Assembly: GCA_016931085.1 (NCBI GenBank)
Contig: JAFGFO010000464.1
Location: 1 to 12,748 of the forward strand
Direction: 5' to 3'
DNA: 12,748 nt
Origin: Thermoflexales bacterium
GTDB lineage: Bacteria > Chloroflexota > Anaerolineae > Fen-1058
A program made the position numbers and the translations under genes. Shown here piece after piece: positions 1-7,698 of the stretch; the stretch's first letter is position 1; every line of letters begins with the position of its first letter. The notes under the pieces are model-generated. The model was not told where the DNA came from, did no database searches, and saw only the letters and a program-made list of their open reading frames with translations.

Positions 1-3000
1 GCCGGCGGCGGCCTGCGCATCGAGAGCAGCCGCGTCCTCAGCGAAACCGATAACTGGTATAATGCCGACGCCGGGCTGTGGATCGTGAACAGCCGCGTGA
101 CGATTAGCGATACGCTGTTCAGTGGCAACGGCAACGACGCCAGCGACTACGGCGTGTACGTTAGCGGCAACAGCACGGTTACGGTCACCCAATCGGCCAT
201 TCACGACAACGCCGGTTATGGCCTACGCAACGACGGCACACGCCAGGTGGATGGGCGCAGCAACTGGTGGGGCGACCCCAGCGGGCCGGGCGGGGAGGGA
301 CCAGGTAGGGGCGACGAGGTGGCCGGCGACGTTCTGTATTTCCCCTGGCTGCCCTCGCCAGACCGCAGTCACAGAGCTGTGATCAGCTTGTACGACGCCG
401 GCCAGATCGTCCGTTGGCGCGACGTGAGCTGGACTTCTCCCGACGTGACGACGGTCACCGTGCGGGTGGGCAACAGCGCGCAGCCGGCGCTCTTCGACGT
501 CAGATGGAGCGAGTGGGTGACGGCAACTGCCTCGCCGCTCAACCTGGCCAGCCTGTCGCCCAGCCGCTACCTGCAGTGGGTGGCCTACTCGGACTCATTG
601 GGCGATCCCGGCCTGAGCGTGGCCTGGGACATTTTCTCCTATACGGTAGCCGGCGGCGACGTCACCGGCAGCCAGGTCTGGACAGCCGCCAACTCGCCTT
701 ACGTGGTCATCACGAACGTCCTTGTCCAGCCGGGCGCGAGCCTGCTGATCGAGCCGGGCGTCCAGGTGTGGATGGCCGACGCTCGCAAGGTGATGGTGGA
801 CGGGACATGGGTTGCGATGGGCACGCCGGCCCAGCCGATCACCTTTAGCTCCTGGCACGTCCGCCCGCAGCCGGGCGATTGGCAGGCGATCCAGTTCCGC
901 GATACAAGCCCTGACGCCGTCTTTGACAGCGCCGGCAATTACCTGCGCGGATCGGCTTTGCAGTACGTGACGGTGGAATACGCCGGCTACACCGGCGCGG
1001 CCGGCGCGATCGAGACGATTTGGAGCGATGCGAGCTCGTCCTCGGCGGCACCCTTTGTCGACCACTGCACGATTCGCGATAGCCGGGCCGCCGGCGTGTG
1101 GAACGATCGGGGTGAGGAAATGCGGATCACGCACAATACGATCGACCAAAGTGGCAGCGACGGCCTCTTCAGCTCTGGCGAGTCTGCCTTGCTGAGCGGC
1201 AACGTCGTCACAGGCAGCGGCGGGCGCGGCATCGCCAACGACGGCGGCAGCGTCACAATTCGCGACAACACCATCGCGGGCAGCGGCCAACAAGGCCTGT
1301 ACAGCAGCGGCGAGGCCACCGTCATCCGCGGCAACACCGTCACCGGCAGCGGGCACGATGGAATTCACAACTATTACGGCTCGTACAGTCAAATCCTGGA
1401 TAACGTTGCGCGCGGCAACGCCGTGTCGGGGATTGCCAATAGCGGGGGGAGCGTAACTATACGTAGCAACACCTCCGAGGGCAACGGGCGTGGCGTATGG
1501 AACGGCGGGAACACGGTGACGATTGAGGACAATCTCCTTGCCGGCAACACCGCCACGGGGCCAGGCGGGGGCATTTACAATTCCGAGAGTGGGGATAACG
1601 CCACGATCCGCGGCAACGCCATTACCAGCAACACGGCCACTACCGAGGGCGGCGGCATTTGGAACAACACCTGGGGCATTCTCATCATCCAGGACAATCT
1701 CATCCGTGGCAATGCCGCCTCTGGCCTGGGAGGTGGCCTTTACACAGTCAACAGCGATGTGACGTGCCAGGGGAACATCATCGCCGGCAACTCGGCCGAC
1801 GATGGCGGGGGGATCTATTGGAATGGAGACGGCGGCCGGCTCAGCCACAACAGCATCACCGGCAACTCGGCCGACGGCAGCACGGGCGGCCTGCACGTGA
1901 CAGGTTATTTCCCCATCCGCTATAACGACCTGCACGGCAACAGCGGATACACGCTGTATAACAACAACGCTTCCGGCGGCACGAACCTGGACGCCCAGTA
2001 CAATTGGTGGGGGACGGCCGACAATGACACGATCAAGAGTCTGATTTACGATGCGCAGGAAGATTCGAACAAAGGTCTGGTAGACTATGAACCCTATCTC
2101 ACCAGCGGCCAGCCCAAGATCGACGCCTCGACCAAGACCGCCTACCCCGCTCGCCCCGCGCTCAACGAGCCGGTCACCTACACGATCGTGCTCAGCAACT
2201 CGACCCCGGTGGTCGTGGACCCGCTGTACCTCACCGATACTTTGCCTGTCTCTGTGAGCTATCTGGCCGGCAGCGCGACTGGCGGAGCGACCTACGTGAG
2301 TGCCACCCGCACCATCGCCTGGCAGGGTGCATTTGGCCCTTACCAGCAAGAGACGATCCAGTTCAGCGTGTCCATCAGCCCGAATGTCGCGCCGGGCACG
2401 CACATCACCAACACGGCTTTTGTGTGGGGGAATGGGCTGAGTGGGCGGCTGGCGCTGACGGCGGCCTTTACCAATACGGGTATAGCCCTGACTGGCTTGA
2501 CGATGGCAGGCCCAACGGAGGGGATCGTTGGAGAGACCTATCCCTTTACGGTCTCAGCCTCCCCGCCTGATGCGATGCAGCCGATCACGTATACCTGGGA
2601 ATTGAACACTCCACCGGCCGGCGCGGCCTTATGGCTGAGATTGGACGAAGGAGGTGGCGCTACGACCTTTGCCGACGATTCGAGTCCGGCTCCTCACCAT
2701 GGTACGTGCACAGGTAACGGCTGCCCCCTTTCGGGCCAGGTTGGGGTCTACGGCAACGCCGCCTATTTCGACGGCGTGGACGACATCGTGAACACCACGT
2801 GGACAGCCAACGACATTGTCAACTCGTTTACGATCGCGGCCTGGGTCAAGCCGGCTGAGCCGCACGAAATCGACTCACAAAACACCGGGGGCACGGACGG
2901 GATGTCTGGGCAGCGTTACCTGGTTTCCCCATCCAATGGGAGTAATACATGGGGCGACGGCCATGCAGGCGCCGGGATTTCGGCCGGCACCAACGGCGTC

Positions 3001-6000
3001 AGCGTGTACGAGCACGCCGACCTCTACATGCCATCACTCTTGACATGGGAAGGGAGCCTGGTCGAATGGACACACATCGCCGTGGTCTATACCGACAAAC
3101 AGCCTGCTTTGTACGTCGACGGCAGCCTGGTCAAAACGGGCCTGACCAGCCCGCAAGCATGGGTCCATCCCACCACGGACAACATCGGTGGGGGGGACTA
3201 TGGTTACTTTGCCGGCCTGGTGGACAGCGTCGTCGTGTACGACCGTGCCTTGAGCGCCTTTGAAGTGAGCTGCCTGGCGGCCGCCAGCACGCCCATTTCC
3301 GTCGTCCATACAGGTGGAATAGTCGATACCGCATCGTTTAACTGGAGCGAGCCTGGCATTCACTCTATGCAGGTCACGGCCGATAACACGGTTCGCACGC
3401 GCAGCGTTACTCACCAGATCCGCATCGATGCTCCACCGGAGGGAGTGAGCATCAGCGGAGCGACAACCGGCATTCCTGGTGTTGACTACGTCTTTACCGC
3501 CGACACAAGCCCACTGACAACCACCACGCCCATCACCTACGAATGGCAGGCCAGCGGCCACCCGCCCCAGTCAGTGGTCGTCGGTCATTCGTCATCCGTC
3601 ACTTTCACCTGGAGCGCGGCCGGCGCCAAGTTCATCACCGTCACCGCCGCCAATGGCGTAGGCATCGTCACGGCCACGCACGTTATCACCATCGCCACTC
3701 CCACCCGCGTCGGGGGCAACATCAGCAGCAATACGACCTGGACACAGGCCGCCTCTCCTTACCTGCTCGTCAACAACGTCCTGGTCATGCAAACGGCCAG
3801 GCTGACGATCGAGCCAGGGGTAACCGTGTTGATCAGCGACGCGCTGGGCTTGCAAATCAATGGGACGCTGGTTGCCCGCGGCACCGAAAGCCTGCCCATC
3901 ACCTTTAGCTCCTGGCGCGGCCAGAGGCAAAAGGACGATTGGGGCATACTCTTTTTCAACGACAGCGCCGCGGACGCCACCTTTGACGCGGGTGGCAACT
4001 ACCTGCAAGGCTCGGCTCTGCAATACGTCACCGTCGAGTACGGCGGCATAGGCTTTGTGCACGGCACGCTGGGGCGGCTCGATTACGTGGTAGACGCCAT
4101 TTCCACAACGCTGTACGTAGACCACTGCACGATTCGCCACAACGGCGCCGGCGGCGTACGCAGTGTGGGCGGGGTGTTGAGCAACAACACCATCAGCGAC
4201 AACTCGTTCGCAGATTCCGCCGACGTGAACGGCGTGGGCATTTCCAATTCCGGCGGTGGTCGGGTCTTGTACAACAGCGTGACGGACAACGACGCGAGCG
4301 CCGATTACGACCACAGCACGCGGGGGGTGGGCATCTACAGCGTGGATGGGGGACGGGTCTTGCACAACACCGTCTTGCGCAACGCGGCGCGCGCGTATGC
4401 CAACGCCGAAGGGATCGGCATCTATAATGCCGGCGGCCAGCTTTCGAACAACGTCGTCTCTTACAACAGCGCCCACGACATCGCGGGCGACGTGGAGGGC
4501 ATTGGCCTCTACAGCCTGGGCGGCCTGGTGTTCAGCAACACCGTCACCTCCAACAGCTCGGACAGCATAGCTGGCTCTGCCCACGGTGGAGGAATTCGCG
4601 GCGTTGATGGAGCGACAATAACCCACAATCGCGTGCTGGGCAACCAGGCCGCTTCTGCCTGGGAAGCCTGGGGCGGCGGGATTTGCGGCAGTGACGGCGG
4701 CGAGGTCACCCACAACACCGTCGCCGGCAACGCGGCCTACTCCCATGACGCCTCCGCCAACGGCGGCGGCATCCACGGCAGCGATGTGACCTTGCAGCAC
4801 AACACCGTCACGAGCAACACGGCCTACGCGCGCTACAACGCCTACGGCGGCGGCCTCAGTGCGTGGGGGCCATACACCGTCTCGCACAACACCGTCGCCG
4901 GCAACCTGGCTTACTATGAAGACTCGGCTTCCGGCCAGGCCATGGGCGGTGGCCTCTACGCCGTCGGCGGTGCCATCGTCGAGAACAACGAGCTGCGTTC
5001 TAACCGCGTCGAGGGGACCGGCGCTGCCGGCGGCGGCATGTACAGCAGCGACAGCACGGTGCGCGGCAACAGCATCACCGGCAACACGGCCCAGGGCACT
5101 GCTGGCGGCCTGCTGTGGGCCTCCGGCAGCGGCGAGCTGGCCTACAACACCATCGCCGGCAACACCAGCCTGAGCAATACCGGCGGCATCTATCTCCAGG
5201 CCGGCTACCCGCTCCTCAATCACAACGCCTTCGATGCCAACTCGGGCTATGCGCTCTACAACCACAACCAGGCCAGCAACGATTGGCTGGACGCCCGCTA
5301 TAACTGGTGGGGCACGGACGACGAGCCAACGCTGCAAGCCCTGGTGTACGACTGGTTCGACAATCTCAGCCTGGGCTTTGTGGGCTACGCGCCGTATTTG
5401 CTCGGCCCACCCAACCTCGACCCGCTTGGCATCGACGTCAGCGGGCGCACGGAGGGGCTGATCAACACGGCTTACGAGTTCAACGCCAGCGTCTACCCCA
5501 TCGCCGCCGTCAAGCCCCTCACCTTCACCTGGCAGGCCTCCGGCATAGGGATGCCGGAGGTGCTGATCACGCACACGGTCAACTCGCTGTACGACGCGGC
5601 CAGCCTGAGCTGGAGCACCCCGGGGACCAAAACCATCACCATCACGGCCAGCAATCCGTATGGCACGGCCGTCGTCACCCACACGGTGATCCTCGCTTCT
5701 CCTTTCAGCAGCGACGCCTACGAGACGGACGACGCCTGCGCCCAGGCTCGGGACATCACCACTGACGGCGCGACGCAATTCCACACCTTTCACGCGGCCG
5801 GGGACGTGGATTGGGCCGTCTTTACGGCCACCGCCGGCGCCCGCTACATCGTCGAGGCCACCACGCCCGACGACTCGAGCGCCGACGTCAGGCTGGAGCT
5901 GTATGACAGTTGCAGCGACACGCAAGCCGACCCGGCCGACAATTCCTTCGGCCCCGATTCCAGCCTGATCTTTGACGCGCCGGCCGACGGCGCGCTGTAC

Positions 6001-7698
6001 CTGCGGCTGGCTAACGATGCCCTTCCAGACCAGGCCGGCGGCTCGGCGGCCTCCTATTACCTTTCCGTGCGTGAATTGAGCCAAACGACGCGCCCGGGGG
6101 TGGTGGTGGTGGTGGCCGGCAAGCGCAAGGAGGACGATCCTCTGCAAGCCAACATGGTCAACGTCACCAACGCCGTCTACCGGCTCTTCGCCGCCAACGG
6201 CTACGACCGCGATCACATCTACTACCTGGCGCCCGACGCTACCCTGGACGCGGATGGAGACCTGACGCCCGACGTCGACGCGCTTTCCAGCAAGTCCAAC
6301 CTGCAGGATGCCATCACGACCTGGGCCAGGGATAACCTGGCAAGCGGGCAGCCTTTCACGCTGTACCTGATGGACCACGGCGGCTATGATGTCTTCTACC
6401 TCAACTTTTACCCAACCGTGGGGCCAGATGTGGTGACCCCCCTCGAGCTGGACGCCTGGCTGGACACGTTGGAGGCGGCCGTGCCAGACGTCAAGATCAA
6501 CGTCATCCTGGAGGCCTGTCACTCGGGCAGCTTTATCAACGAGTTCCCCCAGGCGATCAGCACGCCGGGGCGAGTGGTGATCGCCTCGACCGGCGCGTGG
6601 CCGGTGGCCTATGCTTCCGCCAGCGGGGCGGCCTTCTCCGACGCCTTCGTGGCCGCCCTGGGGCGCGGCATGAGCCTGCACAGCAGCTTTGCCGAGGCGC
6701 GTTGGAGCCTGCAGCAGGCCCACCCCGACCAGACCCCCTGGCTGGACGACAACGGCAACGGGGTGCCCAACGAGCTTGAAGATGGGCAGGTGGCGGCATT
6801 GCGCGGTTTTGCCTACGCCGGCACTTTCGACGACGTCGAGTGGCCGCCCTACATTATCTGGGCCAGCGTCGACCAGCCCAGCAGCCTCATCCAGGCCGAG
6901 GTGCAGGTGGCCAGCGGGAGGGTCATCTCTGAGGTATGGGCATTGCTCTATGCGCCTTCCTACCAGCCGCCGGAGACGAGCGAGGAAATGGAGGTGGAGG
7001 ATGTGCCCAGGGTAACATTGACCGACCCAGATGGCGACGGGGTGTATGATGCGGTGACAGGCGAGTTTGTGGAGCAAGGCGATTACCGGGTCGTGGTGTA
7101 TGCCACCGACAGCTCCGGGCTTGGGGCCCGCCCGCGCCAGGCGGAACGGCCCACCACGGCCAGTGTGGCGCGCCCGGTCGGCGAGCCGGGGCTGTACAGC
7201 TTTGGGCAGGCCCAGGCGCGCGTGTACCTGACCGATACGGGGACGTTGTCGGCCATCACGATCACACTGGTCTATACCTATCCCACTGCGCCGGACGAGT
7301 TTGGCCGCCGGCCGCTGCCGCGCCGCTACGAGGTGGAAGGCAACGGCAGCGGGTTTGCAGGGATGCTGGCGCTGGCTTACAGCGACAGGGACCTGGACAT
7401 GGCCAGCATTGGCGACGAGAACGCCTTGCAACTTTACCGTTACGTGGGGGGTGGTATCTGGCAAGCGTATCCCTCGGTGGTGGATACAGCCGCCAACATT
7501 GTGACGGCCACGCACGTGATGACTTTCAGCACCTGGGCGATCGGCGCGCCGGGCAACGAGCCGACGGCGGTGGGGATATCGGGTTTCGGGTTTCAGGTTT
7601 CAGGTTTCAGGTTGAGGTGGCCATGCCTTGGCCTGGCTGTAGCGCTGGCGGGGGTAGGTGTGTGGCGGACGTTGGGCAAGAGGGGACGCGCCAGGTGA
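1..7698 (+). CDS. Giant multidomain surface protein: beta-helix modules, DUF11, LamG, PKD, PPC, C13 (legumain-like) protease, C-terminal membrane anchor; 5' partial
   Basis: The frame is open from base 1, so the gene starts upstream; the GTG at 85 is internal to a beta-helix and is not a credible start. Numbering from base 1 gives 2,565 residues. Domains in order (nt): end of a parallel beta-helix with NWWG closing motif (1-273); beta-sandwich spacer (370-650); N-cap plus Asn/Gly-rich beta-helix closed by NWWG (652-2100); DUF11 (2116-2440); Ig/PKD-like fold split by a LamG-like lectin domain (2476-3432, LamG about 2620-3290); PKD-like (3433-3705); second cap plus beta-helix closed by NWWG (3712-5400); PKD-like (5416-5700); PPC (5713-6078); peptidase C13-type caspase fold (6091-6830) with catalytic His in DHGG (H2126, nt 6376) and Cys in EACHSGSF (C2173, nt 6517); Ca-loop-containing beta domain (6840-7150); beta-sandwich (7150-7560); membrane helix (7618-7677) with basic tail GKRGRAR. 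Inference: an exported adhesin or glycan-binding protein with a protease, anchored in the membrane. C13 enzymes usually cut after Asn or Asp; the substrate here is unknown. Domain calls are by eye. Confidence 0.9.
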   Translation, partial: AGGGLRIESSRVLSETDNWYNADAGLWIVNSRVTISDTLFSGNGNDASDYGVYVSGNSTVTVTQSAIHDNAGYGLRNDGTRQVDGRSNWWGDPSGPGGEGPGRGDEVAGDVLYFPWLPSPDRSHRAVISLYDAGQIVRWRDVSWTSPDVTTVTVRVGNSAQPALFDVRWSEWVTATASPLNLASLSPSRYLQWVAYSDSLGDPGLSVAWDIFSYTVAGGDVTGSQVWTAANSPYVVITNVLVQPGASLLIEPGVQVWMADARKVMVDGTWVAMGTPAQPITFSSWHVRPQPGDWQAIQFRDTSPDAVFDSAGNYLRGSALQYVTVEYAGYTGAAGAIETIWSDASSSSAAPFVDHCTIRDSRAAGVWNDRGEEMRITHNTIDQSGSDGLFSSGESALLSGNVVTGSGGRGIANDGGSVTIRDNTIAGSGQQGLYSSGEATVIRGNTVTGSGHDGIHNYYGSYSQILDNVARGNAVSGIANSGGSVTIRSNTSEGNGRGVWNGGNTVTIEDNLLAGNTATGPGGGIYNSESGDNATIRGNAITSNTATTEGGGIWNNTWGILIIQDNLIRGNAASGLGGGLYTVNSDVTCQGNIIAGNSADDGGGIYWNGDGGRLSHNSITGNSADGSTGGLHVTGYFPIRYNDLHGNSGYTLYNNNASGGTNLDAQYNWWGTADNDTIKSLIYDAQEDSNKGLVDYEPYLTSGQPKIDASTKTAYPARPALNEPVTYTIVLSNSTPVVVDPLYLTDTLPVSVSYLAGSATGGATYVSATRTIAWQGAFGPYQQETIQFSVSISPNVAPGTHITNTAFVWGNGLSGRLALTAAFTNTGIALTGLTMAGPTEGIVGETYPFTVSASPPDAMQPITYTWELNTPPAGAALWLRLDEGGGATTFADDSSPAPHHGTCTGNGCPLSGQVGVYGNAAYFDGVDDIVNTTWTANDIVNSFTIAAWVKPAEPHEIDSQNTGGTDGMSGQRYLVSPSNGSNTWGDGHAGAGISAGTNGVSVYEHADLYMPSLLTWEGSLVEWTHIAVVYTDKQPALYVDGSLVKTGLTSPQAWVHPTTDNIGGGDYGYFAGLVDSVVVYDRALSAFEVSCLAAASTPISVVHTGGIVDTASFNWSEPGIHSMQVTADNTVRTRSVTHQIRIDAPPEGVSISGATTGIPGVDYVFTADTSPLTTTTPITYEWQASGHPPQSVVVGHSSSVTFTWSAAGAKFITVTAANGVGIVTATHVITIATPTRVGGNISSNTTWTQAASPYLLVNNVLVMQTARLTIEPGVTVLISDALGLQINGTLVARGTESLPITFSSWRGQRQKDDWGILFFNDSAADATFDAGGNYLQGSALQYVTVEYGGIGFVHGTLGRLDYVVDAISTTLYVDHCTIRHNGAGGVRSVGGVLSNNTISDNSFADSADVNGVGISNSGGGRVLYNSVTDNDASADYDHSTRGVGIYSVDGGRVLHNTVLRNAARAYANAEGIGIYNAGGQLSNNVVSYNSAHDIAGDVEGIGLYSLGGLVFSNTVTSNSSDSIAGSAHGGGIRGVDGATITHNRVLGNQAASAWEAWGGGICGSDGGEVTHNTVAGNAAYSHDASANGGGIHGSDVTLQHNTVTSNTAYARYNAYGGGLSAWGPYTVSHNTVAGNLAYYEDSASGQAMGGGLYAVGGAIVENNELRSNRVEGTGAAGGGMYSSDSTVRGNSITGNTAQGTAGGLLWASGSGELAYNTIAGNTSLSNTGGIYLQAGYPLLNHNAFDANSGYALYNHNQASNDWLDARYNWWGTDDEPTLQALVYDWFDNLSLGFVGYAPYLLGPPNLDPLGIDVSGRTEGLINTAYEFNASVYPIAAVKPLTFTWQASGIGMPEVLITHTVNSLYDAASLSWSTPGTKTITITASNPYGTAVVTHTVILASPFSSDAYETDDACAQARDITTDGATQFHTFHAAGDVDWAVFTATAGARYIVEATTPDDSSADVRLELYDSCSDTQADPADNSFGPDSSLIFDAPADGALYLRLANDALPDQAGGSAASYYLSVRELSQTTRPGVVVVVAGKRKEDDPLQANMVNVTNAVYRLFAANGYDRDHIYYLAPDATLDADGDLTPDVDALSSKSNLQDAITTWARDNLASGQPFTLYLMDHGGYDVFYLNFYPTVGPDVVTPLELDAWLDTLEAAVPDVKINVILEACHSGSFINEFPQAISTPGRVVIASTGAWPVAYASASGAAFSDAFVAALGRGMSLHSSFAEARWSLQQAHPDQTPWLDDNGNGVPNELEDGQVAALRGFAYAGTFDDVEWPPYIIWASVDQPSSLIQAEVQVASGRVISEVWALLYAPSYQPPETSEEMEVEDVPRVTLTDPDGDGVYDAVTGEFVEQGDYRVVVYATDSSGLGARPRQAERPTTASVARPVGEPGLYSFGQAQARVYLTDTGTLSAITITLVYTYPTAPDEFGRRPLPRRYEVEGNGSGFAGMLALAYSDRDLDMASIGDENALQLYRYVGGGIWQAYPSVVDTAANIVTATHVMTFSTWAIGAPGNEPTAVGISGFGFQVSGFRLRWPCLGLAVALAGVGVWRTLGKRGRAR
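652..1077 (+). repeat. Copy A of an internal cap plus early beta-helix duplication
   Basis: This segment encodes the N-terminal cap (starting GGDVTGSQVW, then an IEPGVQV strand) and the first coils of the middle beta-helix. It aligns without net gaps to 3712-4137 at a constant offset of 3,060 nt. Three anchor points share that offset: the GGD/GGN start, the ITFSSW segment (838-856 identical to 3898-3916 over 19 nt) and the DHCTIR segment (1060-1077 identical to 4120-4137 over 18 nt). It is therefore an ancient in-gene duplication rather than independent domain capture. Confidence 0.85.
3712..4137 (+). repeat. Copy B of the internal cap plus early beta-helix duplication
   Basis: This is the partner of 652-1077 at a constant offset of 3,060 nt (1,020 codons). 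The closing NWWG caps of the two helices lie 3,300 nt apart (2002 and 5302), so the helix in this copy is about 80 residues longer than in copy A, roughly three extra coils. The downstream sequence after NWWG also aligns between copies (both run to a PYL near the end). Confidence 0.85.
7582..7616 (+). repeat. Heptamer tandem repeat, unit GGTTTCA, inside the coding sequence
   Basis: Five consecutive 7-bp units are seen: GGTTTCG, three exact GGTTTCA copies, and a degenerate GGTTGAG. They lie in the last part of the giant surface protein gene, directly before the codons of its membrane helix (from 7618). The unit length is not a multiple of three, so gain or loss of a copy shifts the reading frame. 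As sequenced the frame reads GFGFQVSGFRLR and continues to the stop at 7698. Confidence 0.9.
7680..7686 (+). promoter_or_regulatory. Ribosome binding site for the second protease gene
   Basis: The purine run GAGGGGA lies 8 nt before the GTG at 7695. That GTG overlaps the TGA stop of the giant surface protein gene as GTGA, which is a typical arrangement for translational coupling. The site decides the start in favour of 7695 over the GTG at 7617, whose first 26 codons show no resemblance to any domain. Confidence 0.55.

Noticed and set aside
4140..5290. Regular DNA periodicity resembling a CRISPR or satellite array
   Set aside because: The periodicity is that of degenerate beta-helix coils in an open frame, with variable unit length and no conserved repeat plus unique spacer pattern.
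3592..7515. A 1,307-codon open frame on the reverse strand, with similar long ones at 595-2403 and 7593-9251
   Set aside because: All three are in exact register with the sense codons, so their stops would need TTA, CTA or TCA codons in the sense gene. These are rare in GC-rich coding sequence, so the open frames are a by-product. The translations are composition-biased and contain no domain.
7617..7694. GTG at 7617 as the start of the second protease gene
   Set aside because: The 26 residues it adds are the shifted reading of the upstream membrane-anchor codons and resemble nothing. The GTG at 7695 has a GAGGGGA site at 8 nt. The earlier start cannot be fully excluded.
1..7698. Autotransporter or two-partner secretion adhesin, suggested by the beta-helix repeats
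   Set aside because: There is no C-terminal outer-membrane barrel. The protein ends in a single membrane helix with a basic tail, and the domain mix is that of Chloroflexota-like surface proteins.
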